From: Allodiplogaster sudhausi | Lineage: Eukaryota > Nematoda > Chromadorea > Rhabditida > Diplogasteridae | DNA: 64,000 nt | Assembly (NCBI GenBank): GCA_945643635.1 | Contig: CALZFC010000103.1 | Coordinates: 581,001-645,000, forward strand | Direction: 5' to 3' | Part shown: piece after piece, positions 10,450 to 20,830 of the stretch | Layout of the letters: each line of letters opens with the position of its first letter | Numbering within the stretch: position 1 is the first letter of the stretch | Program-made: the position numbers and the translations under genes | Notes under the pieces: model-generated | Told to the model about the DNA's origin: nothing | The model's database searches: none | Seen by the model: only the letters and a program-made list of their open reading frames with translations

Positions 10450-12396
10450 TCGCACGCGCGCAGCACCACGCTCAGGTTGTAGAAGTCAGCCACGCAGAGA
10501 AGGCCTTCCACTGTGTCGGCTAAACATACGTATATTACAACACTAAAAAGTCTTATAGACTTATTAAATGCTTAATTTTGTAACCTCTCGTCTTACATAT
10601 TTTTTTAAATAAATTTATTCTTGACATCCTATTAATGCTCTTGTCGACGAGCTACACATGAAAAAGAACCTGTGACGGGCTTGCGAGACGGGTACATCAC
10701 GAGGAGAACTCGTCGTACGTGACGTCCGGAAGTGGAATTTCCTTCTTTGTCTTCTCGACAAAGTCCGAGAAGAACATCGAGTTGAAGTAGGGCGAGTGGT
10801 GGGCGAGGTACTGAAAAAATAATGTTTGGGAATAAAAGATCTGAAAAAAAGACGTTCATAAACGATACGAAGTCTTGGAGCAATAAAAGGATAACACAGT
10901 TAAGGAAGATGGCTTTAGCGAGGGTTTGAATGGTAAAATTGGATAGCAATAGAGAGACGAGATACCGTCTTGCTGACATGAAGTGGCTTCTCCTCGACAA
11001 TGAGAACGACGTCCGTGAGATTCGGTTGAGGGGCCGTGAAGTCGCAGAGAGTCGGCATTCTGAAAAGGTAAATAATTACTTTAGAAAATAGAGAACAACA
11101 AGTAAGGGGAAAAAGAGGGGTCCGAACCGGACCAGCCAAACAATTTTTGGGACCCGAACATTTACATTTTTGGCTTACCCACCCTATTTTCCTCGAAAAA
11201 ATGCCCTTAAATCAAAGGGAAATTTTTTTTACAATAACATACAGCAAGCCGATGACTTTCTTGACGGTGACCGTCGCCTCGACCACGACGCCGCCGTCCT
11301 CTTCGCGGATGAAGCCATTCTCAGGGTCCAACACCTTGTCCCAGGCGATGAACGACGGATATCCCAAGCCACGCCGCTTGGCGTTGTAGGTGCTCACAGC
11401 CTGAAGACATGTATTGTACATATATGAAATTTAATTTGACAGTGAAGATTGACGCAATTCCAAATTCTAATCGAGACAATGGCTTTATTTCTTTTCTACA
11501 ACCACTACTCAATCCAAGTGCATCTCATGGTTTGCCAATTTATTGCCGTATGGCAGTAATTTACGCATCGTAAAATAGAAATTGCATTGATATTGTAAGG
11601 TAATAAAGAATGATACAACGATTTGGAGATATTCTGTTCACGACTACACTAACCGGTCCTTTGCTGTACGGCTTCTGGTCGACCTTCTGCGACAGCAGAT
11701 TGAAGAATACGGAAGCTTCGCAGCTCCAGTGCGGAGTATTGTTGTCCTTGTTGCAGTAAACGAAGGGGGAAAGCTGCTTGATATTCGAAGTGCGCTCCGA
11801 GCACTCCGAGTCCACAAGCAAACTCCTGCACGATTATTCAAAGATTCTTAGATTAACACTATTAGAATGAATTACCTCAGATACTGGATACGAGTCCTTT
11901 AATTTTTTCAAACGAAATATCATAATTTCACTACATCCGCAACACGTGAAAAGGGAAACTGCTGCTGTGTGTCATTAACTCTTAATAAACTGACTCATAA
12001 AAAGGTAAACATACCAAGGCATGTTGGCGATGAAGACAACCGGCGATTCGACTCGCGTCTCCAGCTCGGCCAGTTTCGGCACGACCAGTCGAATCTTGCT
12101 TAGCGCAATTGGATTCTCTCCTTCTACTGCCTTTTGTAGCTTCTTTCGAAGGAACTCTAGTAAATTGAGAAATGACAATCTTTCCCACAAATGCTAACAA
12201 GGATTCATGTCAAACAAAGAGCGTTAGGGTTTAAAAATTTGATCTAATTTTCCACACCGTTGACAAGGTTCCACAACTTTTTAAAGACCTTTTTTGTCTT
12301 AAATTTTTTTAAAGATTCTTTGTCATAAACGAATTAAAAAAACATTAAGTAACCTGAGGCAGATATTCGGGCTCGTTTTCTTGTGGGGGGAGGCAT
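10450..12396 (-). pseudogene. BATH (MATH-BTB) pseudogene, truncated at an inversion
   Basis: Minus exons: 12354-12396 (MPPPTRKRARISAS, a basic start instead of the usual MSG), 12015-12120, 11654-11825, 11243-11400 (MATH), 10966-11059, 10670-10810 (BTB) and a partial exon 7 at 10450-10519. MATH motifs are present (VVFIANMPW, PHWSCEASVFFNLLS, FIAWDKVLDPENGF). Exon 6 is 141 nt against 151 in intact relatives, a 10-nt deletion after YDEF that frameshifts into a stop. Exon 7 breaks off after VVLRACE at the junction with inverted sequence, and exon 8 is absent. It could still give a MATH protein with half a BTB domain, but the full adaptor is lost. Confidence 0.8.
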
Positions 12397-12601
12397 GTCG
12401 CTTAAAGAAGCAGCGGGAGTAACTCTGCAAATGTTACAAAAAGTGAAAGTAAGATAAATGAAATAATTTCAAATTCTCCTATATTGCCGCACAAATAGTA
12501 AGCGGGAAAGAAAAGTTAAAGTTACATTTTTGGTTACTCACCCTATTTTCCTCGAAAAAATACCCTTACTTCAAAGGAAAATTTTTTTTACAATCACATA
12601 C

Positions 12602-15232
12602 GGCAAGCCGATGAGTTTCTTGACGGTGACAGTAGCCTCCACCACGATGACGCCGTCCACTTCGCGGATGAAGCCATTCGCAGGGTCCAGCACCTTGTCC
12701 CATGAGATGAACGACCGATATCCCCAGCCATGTTGCTTGGAGTTGTAGGTGTCCACAAACTGAAAACATTATTGAACATACATGAAATGTAATTTGATAG
12801 CGTAGATTGACGCAATTCCAAATTCTAATCGAGATAATGGCTTTATTTCTTCTCTACAACCACTACTCAATCCAAGTGCATCTCATGGTTTGCCAATTTA
12901 CTGCCGTACGCACAGGGGTCACACCCCATATAAAAATTTGCGTGATTTTAAGTTCACCAAATATGAGATGCTACACCGCCGCAACAAGTCATGAGTTTTC
13001 CGCTCAGGACCACCTCTTTGTGAAATAGAAGAAAATTACCGTTTTTAGGACCCGTGTGATACACGAGCCATACTAACTTTGCTACGTGGTGTGCTTTGAA
13101 AGTGTAGTTTTCGAACGGTTGAAAATTGTTAAATGTGGTCTAGAAAATACCGTTAGTGATATTCATCCCACAGGAATTTTAAAGGGGGCCCACGTATGCT
13201 GAATAGGGGGCCACACCGGGGTGCGACCACGCCGTGGCCCCTCATTCCGCACTCGCGCAGCCACCCTTTACCCAAGCAACCTCGCCGTGGCCCCTGATTC
13301 TGCTTGTGGTGGCCACTAATGCTTTTTGACGTTGAAATGAGGCCACAAGGGGGTTTATCTAGTGTAAAAGTACGGTTGTTTTCCGATGTTTTTAAAAACG
13401 AGAAGGACGCTGCACTAAAATATTACTCGCCATGGACTTTTTGCATGTGCTGTTCATTATGTATTTTAGCTTCTGACTTAATTAGTTTGTTTTTCATGGT
13501 TTGCGATGGCTTGCAAACGAAAATGCGACTACAGGATGGGATCGAGGCGGCCCAACTGCAATTAGTCGCGTAACTTTAACAGGTCAGCGCTGTTTTGTTT
13601 ACTTTAAGTTCGCTGCGATGATTTTTTTGAAGACGGTGCTGCACCTTGCGAGATCGAGCGCGACCTGTTCCGCGGCGAGAGAGACACTGAAGATGGGGAC
13701 AGCGATGGATGTTTTGGAAGAAGACTACGGCGTGTCGTTCGCACGAGGTCAACTGCTCCAGTAATGATTTTTTTTAAACTTCAAAGCTACTCTTCCAGTG
13801 TGCGGTGATGAGCGACTGGTATCTGCGCAGGCTGGATGGGACAGGCAGGGAGGCCATTCTTCCCCAAGAAGTGCAGTGTTGGACAAGACTTGCGATCTTT
13901 CCTTGCCGCCGAGATAGATAACGCCCCCTTGCCCGTTCATTTTCCGCATGTTAGGATTCCCGTTTTGATTGTCATGTGATTCTGGTAACTAGAAGAATAA
14001 ATGTACTTGTCAAGTGATGAAAGCAGGCACGAGAAAAGCAATGAATAAGGGGCAGCGAACGGTATGATAAGGGGCCCGGATGAGCTGGATAGGGGGCCCA
14101 GGTATGTGGAAAAGGGGGCGCTACAACGGAGAATAAGGGGCCCCTGTTCGTTGTATAAGTGGCCACGACGTAGTCTTTCGGGAGCTTACGCGCTTGATCA
14201 GGGGCCCCGGCTAGCAGAATGAGGGGCCCACGCCGGGTGGATTAGGGGCCAAAATGGGTTCTCTCTTGGCCGCTAAAAATCGCACGTCGTGGCCCCTTAT
14301 TCCCCATGCATGGGCCCCCTTTAAAATTCCTGTGCCGTGATTCACACTTTATATGGCAACTTTTGGACAGGTGTAACCCCTGTGCGTACGGCAGTAATTT
14401 ATGCATCGTAAAATAGAAATTGCATTGATTTTGTAAGGTAATAAAGATTGTATACAACGATTTGGAGATATTTTGTTCGCGACTACACTAACCGGTCCTT
14501 GGCTGTGCGGCTTCTGGACCTTCTGCGACAGCAGATTGAAGAATACGAAAGCTTCGCAGCTCCAGTGCGGACCCTTGTTGTCCTTGTTGCAGTAGACGTA
14601 GACGGAAAGCTGCTTGATATTCGAGGTGCGCTCCGAGCACTCCGACATCACTTCCAAACTCCTGCACGATTATTTAAAGATTCTTAGATTAACACTATTT
14701 GAATGAATTATTCTCAGATATTGGACCCGAGTCCTTTAATTTTTTCAAACGAAGTGTCATAATTTCACTGCATCCGCAACACGTGTAAGGAAAATTGCTG
14801 CTGTGTCAATGACTCTTAATAAACTTACTCATAAAAAGGTAAACATACCAAGGCATGCTGGCGATGTAGACAACCGGCGATTCGACTCGCGTCTCCAGCT
14901 CGGCCAGTTTCGGCACGACCAGCCGAATCTTGCCTAGCGCAATTGGATTCTCTTCTTCTCCTGCAATTTTGTAGATTCTTTCGAAGGAACTCTAGTAAAT
15001 TGAGAAATGACTATCTTTCCCACAAATGCTAAACAGGATTCATATCAGACAAAGAGCGCTAGGGTTTAAAAATTTGATCTAATTTTAATCACCGTTAACA
15101 AGGTTCCACAACTTTTTAAAGACCTTTTTTGTCTTAAAAATTCTTTAAAGATTCTTTGTCTTAAACGAATTAAGAAAACATTAAGTAACCTGAGGCAGAT
15201 ATACGGGCTCGTTTGTTTGTGGGGGGAGACAT
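12602..15232 (-). pseudogene. MATH-only BATH fragment split by a transposon
   Basis: Four minus exons, 15190-15232 (MSPPTNKRARISAS), 14849-14960, 14493-14661 and 12602-12759, join in phase and encode the whole MATH half (VVYIASMPW, PHWSCEAFVFFNLLS, FISWDKVLDPANGF). No BTB exons follow. At about 12510-12530 the intron after exon 4 runs straight into the promoter of the next BATH copy, which is a tandem-duplication breakpoint. Intron 3 carries the 1478-bp transposon at 12909-14386. A MATH-only protein is possible if a cryptic terminator is used. Exon lengths are close to family values, with one codon lost in exon 3. Confidence 0.75.
12909..14386. mobile_element. 1.48-kb DNA transposon with TIRs and TA target duplication
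   Basis: The left end CGCACAGGGGTCACACC and the inverted right end CGCACAGGGGTTACACC differ at one of 17 bases. The element is flanked by TA on each side (12907-12908 and 14387-14388). Paralogous BATH introns show the empty site (GCCGTATGGCAG). Long imperfect subterminal inverted repeats rich in GGGGCCC (13180-13270 and 14040-14340) follow. Inside, short plus-strand frames are basic then acidic (MACKRKCDYRMGSRRP near 13506; RDTEDGDSDG near 13690), like the start of a lost transposase, with no catalytic domain. It is probably a non-autonomous derivative. TA duplication suggests Tc1/mariner-like mobilisation, but the ends are not canonical. Confidence 0.8.
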
Positions 15233-15595
15233 GTCGCTTAAAGAAGCAGCTGGAGTAACTCTGCAAATGTTACAAAAAGTGAAAGCAAGATAAATGAAAT
15301 ATTTTCAAATTCTCCTATATTACCGCACTACTGGTGAGCGGGAAAGAAAAGTGAGGTAGCAAGAGCACACAAAGGATTACGATTTCTCATATATCAGCTT
15401 ACACGTTTGAAAATTAAATTTTTTTTTCTAAAATTAGCTTCATAGCGGGAAAAAAGCCGGCAAAAAAATGTTCCCCCTTGGGGGGGGGGCGGGATTTTCA
15501 ACGGGATTTTGCCCATTATTTGGTAAAATAAAAGATTTAAAAAAGTTAAATATAAACTAATAAACGAAGAAAAAAGATAAGATACGATTCGAAGA

Positions 15596-15746
15596 CGACT
15601 TTGGTGACAGTGAGGACAGCCTCGATGGTGATGCCGCCGTCCGACTCTCGGATGAAGCCCTCTTCCGGCTTGAGCACGTTCTCCCACTTCATGAACTTCG
15701 GGAAGCCACGGTTGTACTCCTTCACGTTGAAATTGCGGTTGACGAG
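15596..15746 (-). pseudogene. Orphan MATH exon of a diverged BATH relative
   Basis: A minus-strand exon-like segment with an acceptor at 15747 and a GTATC donor encodes the second MATH exon of another lineage (GFPKFMKWENVLKPEEGFI, then TIEAVLTVTKV). It differs strongly from the other exon-4 copies (KFMKWENVL against FIAWDKVLD). No neighbouring exons match it, so it looks like the remnant of a lost member. Confidence 0.65.
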
Positions 15747-16019
15747 CTCAAAAAATTATTGCGCGTGAACATATTATGTTTTTAAAAGCTTGTGAGCAAT
15801 ACGGTACTTTGAGAGAAACGCGCAAAAAATATAGACTGCTAGGTAAGTAAGATCAGAATATGAAGAGGCATGGATGGATACAGGAAAAAGAGGATCGTAA
15901 TTGAGCCAAGAAACGAAAGATGAACAATTTACTTAACTTTAAAGACCTATTGGTTAAAGATCTCCTCGTAATGATAACTAATCAACTAATGAAAAGGATA
16001 GAGTAATTGAACTACGAGA

Positions 16020-16083
16020 ACAGAGGGAGAGAGAGAGGAGAGAAAGAGAGAGAGGGAGAGGGGGAGAGAGAGAGAGAGAGAAC
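16020..16083. repeat. (GA)n tract just downstream of a BATH gene
   Basis: About 60 bp of GA-rich sequence lies between the orphan MATH exon and the stop of the next BATH gene, in its 3' flank. Confidence 0.8.
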
Positions 16084-16531
16084 GCAGTGATGCGGGGTGG
16101 AAATCCAAACTCTTCATAGCTCAAGAATTCTCTCGACCAGCGCGGCCTTCGTCTTGTCCGAGAGGTCGCAGTACTCCTTCTTGGTCTTGAGCGCCTTGAC
16201 GTCGTCCAACGACTTGAGCGCGTTCAAACAGATGGACTGCAAATATTTGTAAACAACAGATATATTATATATAGATACATATATATATTTATTTATCTGC
16301 AAAAATGCACGTGCTTCTTGCCATCTCAAAGAAATCTGTTGAGTTCACTAGAGGTTACCATGAGACGGCCGAGTCGGAAGCGGTCGGCCAATAGCAGCTT
16401 GGTCTCGAGCGGAATCTCGCCGCTCTCCGCACCACACAAGAAACTCTCGCAAGAGCGCAGCACAACTTGCACGTTGAATCGGTCAGCCAGCCGGAGAAGG
16501 AACTCGACAGTGCCAGCTCAACGAAATGGAT

Positions 16532-16534
<3 letters not shown>

Positions 16535-16578
<44 letters not shown>

Positions 16579-16592
16579 CATATATATATCAC
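16535..16592. repeat. (TA)n in BATH intron 6
   Basis: About 45 bp of TA dinucleotides between BTB exons 6 and 7, with a shorter AT tract in intron 7 (16260-16290). The sister gene has (TA)n in the same two introns (27027-27105 and 26722-26752), so the tracts predate their duplication. Confidence 0.85.
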
Positions 16593-16974
16593 TAACAGTA
16601 AAGATAAAAAATAAATAAGTACCTGTGACCGGCATGCGAGCAGGATGGAAGACATTGAGGAAGAGCACGAACTCGTCATGCTTGACATCGGGAAGAGGAA
16701 CGACCTTCTTGCGCCTCTCAGCTAAGTCAGAGAAGAACATCGTGTGGAATACGGGAGAATACACCGCGAGGTACTGCAAATAGCGAAATGGGTGGTCCGA
16801 GGGTCCCGAAAAGTGGCTGTCTTGGAATTCCGGTTTGTGTCAACATACGTGCTTTTTGACGCGGAGTTCCTTTTCCTCGACGATGAGAGTGACGTTAGTA
16901 AACTTTTCGGATTGTCAGGTCGTGAAGTCGTTGAGTGGTGACATTCTGCAATTGAATGAATATTATAACGTGAG

Positions 16975-17165
16975 ACACGAGAGTATGAAATCGCTTGGGG
17001 ACCTGGTAAACTTAGATTTCGTTCAAAACATGTGGAATGGATCAGGAATTCTGAAAACGAAATTTTGGCGAGTTCTGCGAGGTTGTAAATTCGTGAGCTC
17101 GGATGAAAGAGTAATGGAGATGGCCGAACGTTCGCGTTTGCAATTTCGCGCCAAATTTGAAAATG
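16975..17165 (+). repeat. Dispersed ~210-bp repeat, copy 2 of 3
   Basis: Antisense to the host BATH gene, in the intron between MATH exon 4 and BTB exon 5. It shares AGATTTCG, CTGAAAACG, ATTTTGGCGAG and GAGATGGCCG with the copies at 8184 and 27731. Confidence 0.65.
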
Positions 17166-18865
17166 TTCACTATTAGAGTTTCAGCAGCCTTTGCATGGGC
17201 GCTGCCCATGCAAAGTTCTGAAATATCTCAAATCAAAGGAAAAATAATCAATTTCCAAACACAAACGGCAAGCCGATGACTTTTCTGACGGTGACCGTAG
17301 CCTCCACTACGACGCCGCCGTCGACTTCGCGGATGAAGCCATTTTTAGGGTCCAGAGCCTTGTCCCACTCGATGAAATCCGCATATCCCCCGTTGTTTGG
17401 ATTGGCGCAGAAGATGTACACAGGCTTAAGACATGTATTGTACATAAATGAAATGTAGTTCGATAGCACAGAATGACTATCTCCTAAATTCTAAACGAAA
17501 AGACAATGACTTTATTTCTTTTCTTTTCTTCACCACTACTCAATCCAAGAGCATCTTATATTTTTCCAATTTATTGCCGGAGGGCAGAAATTTAAATATC
17601 GTAAAACAGAAATTTCATTGATTTTGTAAGTGCTGCTAATAAGGAATGTATACACCGATTTGGAGAAACTCTGTTCCCGACTACACTAACCGTTTCGCGG
17701 CTGTGCGACTTCTGGCCGACCTTCGGCGACAGAAGATTGAAGACTACGATAGCTTCGCAGCTCCAGTGCGGACTCAGGTCAGCATCATTGCAGCGGGCGA
17801 AGACGGTCAAATTCTTGATGTCATTGGTGCGCTTCGAGCACTCCGATTGCACTTCCAAAGTCCTGTAAGATTATCTAAAAATTCTTAGACTTGCCAAGCT
17901 GAACAGCTAACACTCATGGTGTGATGAGCAAGTCAGCCCAATTTTTTTGGGGGGCCGGCCAAAAGCTCAGCCGGCCCATCATTTCTGCATGATTTCATTG
18001 CTTTCTCAACTCGTTTTTTCAACTTTTTTGTGTTGTTTCTCAACTTATTCGCTGCAGTACACATAACTCTTTGTATATTACAACAAAAAAGGAGAAACAT
18101 ACCACGGCATGTTGGCGATGGAGACAACCGGCGACTTGACTGTCGCCTTCAGCTGGGCCAATTTCGGCACGTCCAAGCGAATCTTGCCGACCGCAATTGG
18201 AGAATCATCTTTTCCTGCAATTTTGCGATGATATTTTCAAAGAAACTGAAAAAATTTCAAAACTCTAACACAAGCTTCCAAGAAATGATAAAAACTAATC
18301 AATTAAGAGAAACATGTCTGGAATCTTCGCGCGCTTCCTATCCCGGGTAAACTGTTTTCGAATTCGTGAACAAAAATAATTTGCTTATACAACTCAACAT
18401 GTTCTATTTAATTGGATTAACTTAATCACTGTTTTTTTTAGAAATCATTCGACAAATAACATTTCGAAAGCCCTTACAACTTTTTCTGGGAACATGTTTT
18501 TAAAATTTCATTTTTGCCAAGAAAATTGGTTTCAGATAATTTGAAGGGCAAGCATACCACTTTATGATATAATTTTCGCATACTGGAGCCCGGACAGAAA
18601 TAAAGAGTTTGCTGTAAACTAAGAAGCATTCAAGAAAGATTTGAGAATACCCAGTTTTCTGCTACGATCATGGATCCATAACTGTGATAAAATCTTAATA
18701 GGGCAATTCAATGAACAAGATCCATTTGAGCATCAATTTGAGATGCCCGTTGTTATTCATGAGAAAAAAGGGAGATAGTAAAACAGAAGAGGTTTCAAAC
18801 GAATAGAAAAGTTCCGGATACTTCTTTTTAAGTGGCCAAAAACAGCGTGGAAACATACCACACAT

Positions 18866-19469
18866 GGCGATTGCACGAACCGCGGAACTGGATCGGCCTG
18901 CAGAGAAGAAAGAATGAGGAACGATGACGAAATAGAAACATAAACGAAAAAATAAGCCTACAGATAAAGAACCGCATTATTATTTTTCCTATCAACCTTT
19001 TTAGTAAAAATTTAATTATTTTAGCGGGCTTTTGTCTAATACAAGGCTAAAAAATAAAGGCCCATGACAGGCATACGGTATATATTCACCGAAGTTACCC
19101 CATCACTTCACACCTTCTAAATATAACGAAAAAATTTATCGAATGCATGGTTGCTAATTCCATAGTAGCATAGAATGAGAGGATCGTAATCGAAGAAACG
19201 AGAGATGAACAATTCATTGCACTTTAAAACACCTAGTGATTAAAGGACAGTATCATATCGTCTAAATATGGCGGAAAATTTATCGAATGGACATTGCCTA
19301 TTCTAATGAGTCATTTTAGCAGGTTACAAACAAAAAGGCATATATTGCTAAAGAGCAATATTCATCAATTTAAGGCCATAAATAATAATAATAATAAAAC
19401 ACTTGGTGTAAAAGCAAATATGTCTGAAGGGGGGAGTGTCGACGAGGGCAGGAAGCAGCCCTTACACAA
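18866..19469 (-). promoter_or_regulatory. Conserved BATH 5' region with leader exon and splice acceptor
   Basis: Upstream of the seven-base coding part of exon 1 lies a conserved leader (GCCGATCCAGTTCC...CAATCGCC) preceded by a TTCTCTGCAG acceptor. This is a spliced-leader site or the end of a 5'-UTR intron. Further up, a conserved block (around 19030-19080) includes AAAGGCCCATGACAGGCATACGG on plus in interrupted form. The same module recurs at about 22789-23050, 29332-29550, 32479-32710 and, diverged, 36046-36260. This suggests common regulation of the array. No TATA box was identified. Confidence 0.55.
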
Positions 19470-20078
19470 TTAGCCGATCTCGAGAGTCCGCTCGAGCAGC
19501 GCCTTATTCAGCTTGCTCGAGAAGTCGTCGAACTCCTTCATTCTCTTGATCATGCGGACCTCATCGATCGTCTTGATCGTCTGCAGGCAGTTGTACTGAA
19601 AAGAGAAGAACATGTACCGGTTACTAAATTAGAATTTAATAGCGACATTCTCCTCAAAGTAAATGAGTAATATTAATAATACAGACATTTTCTTCGAACA
19701 AAAAGAGTAATATTAATCGTAATAATAATTTTATAACCTTACTTGCACGTGGGAAATCCATTGGGTTATTTTTTTAAGCGCCAGCTACAGAAAACGTAAA
19801 AGCGATAAGTATGAAATGAAGTTTGTACCTGAAGATTGGTCAGTCTGTACTGGTCAGACAAGAGAAGTTTCTTGGCCAGCGGAATCTCCTCGCTGCCCGT
19901 CCCGCCCAGGAACTCCTCGCACGACTGCAGCACGACTTGAATGTTGAAGCGGTCGGCCAAGCAAAGAAGAAACTCGACCGTGGCAACTGAGAGATCATTT
20001 TAAAACTCTTATCAGTCTCTTATAAAATAACTCTTATGGACATATTAAATGCTTAATTTTTTAACCTCTCGTCTTACA

Positions 20079-20830
20079 AGGGAAGCCTCTTTCCATAACC
20101 CAGCCAATCGTGATACAAGTAAGTTTCCTATGTAGTCCTTCTCGAAAGATGTGTACTAAACTATTTTAAAACTGCGCTCGTCGCATTTGCGATTTTATAT
20201 GAATTTTTGAAAAATGAGTAAAATTTACATACGAAATGCTCGAACTTTATCAGTCGTGGTTTTGACTCTACAAACGTGGCGTTGGCAGCGTAGTGGGTTG
20301 CGCTCCCGCCCTCAATTTTCGAGGTCTGGGTTCGATTCCCTTTGGTGGCGAATTTTTTGCTGCTACTGTTTTGTTTATAGGGATAATAAAGGGCACTCTA
20401 AAGGGTATTTTTAAGCGATTTTGAGTGTATGCAAAACTTTATTATAATACTTTTGCGATGTACTCTTTAAGAAAATTTTTCGACAATATCTTACTTCTCC
20501 AAGATTTGCGATCCGAAAGAGGCCGTCCCCAATAGGGGAAAATTTTTCCAAAAAAATTTTTTTTTTGTTGAAACTTTCCCCAGGGGGTTATTTGATGCCA
20601 GGAAACCGAATCTGAAATTCGTTTTGCTCGATTTTGCCGTTTCCAAGAGTTACGGTAGTTTTCGGTAATTGACATATTTGCTTCAAATTGGCTAGAACTC
20701 CCTAATTGGGGGATATTTGTGTCGACTAAACCAAATATGAGGTGCGTTTTGATTGATTTCGTAATTTTCAGAACTTACGGTAGATCAGTAAGTATTACCA
20801 TGCCCGAGAGAAATTGACTTCACGGAAAAC
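20079..20830. mobile_element. Insert replacing part of a BATH exon, with SINE-like content
   Basis: Comparison with the same intron at 33400-33760 and 30340-30450 shows unrelated sequence from after CTCGTCTTAC (20078) to CTCCTTCC (20831). It holds a tRNA-like segment (20277-20350) and two diverged copies of a block with CTTACGGTAG/GTTACGGTAG and ATTTGCGAT/ATATTTG. No clear terminal repeats or target duplication. It may be a composite of several insertions. Confidence 0.5.
20277..20350 (+). repeat. tRNA-derived segment with A and B boxes
   Basis: TGGCAGCGTAGTGG (20283-20296) resembles an A box and GGTTCGATTCC (20329-20339) is a perfect B box, 33 bp apart. The anticodon arm (CCTC...GAGG) pairs, but the T arm and acceptor are mismatched, so it is a tRNA-derived SINE head or a tRNA pseudogene, not a functional tRNA. 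Confidence 0.6.

Larger units (their letters stand above)
16114..18865 (-). pseudogene. BATH gene with one in-frame TGA, otherwise complete
   Basis: All eight exons are present in phase: 18859-18865, 18103-18214, 17691-17862, 17267-17424, 16849-16945, 16623-16773, 16359-16516 and 16114-16236 (978 nt). The MATH part reads SIANMPW, PHWSCEAIVVFNLLS and FIEWDKALDPKNGF. The BTB part reads SEKFTNVTLIVEEKELRV and YLAVYSPVFHTMFFSDLAER, then FLLRLADRFNVQVVL and SDKTKAALVERILEL. The single lesion is a TGA at 16915-16917 near the BTB start (FTT-stop-QSEKF) where the sister copy has Leu. The start exon gives MCG instead of MSG. It is either a recent pseudogene, a sequencing error, or makes only the MATH half. 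(TA)n tracts occupy introns 6 and 7, as in its sister at 26547-29331. Confidence 0.8.

Noticed and set aside
16849..16945. Programmed TGA readthrough in the BATH gene at 16114-18865
   Set aside because: Sister copies carry unrelated lesions and no conserved readthrough context is visible; pseudogene or sequence error is simpler.
20277..20350. Functional tRNA gene
   Set aside because: A and B boxes are good, but T-arm and acceptor pairings fail.
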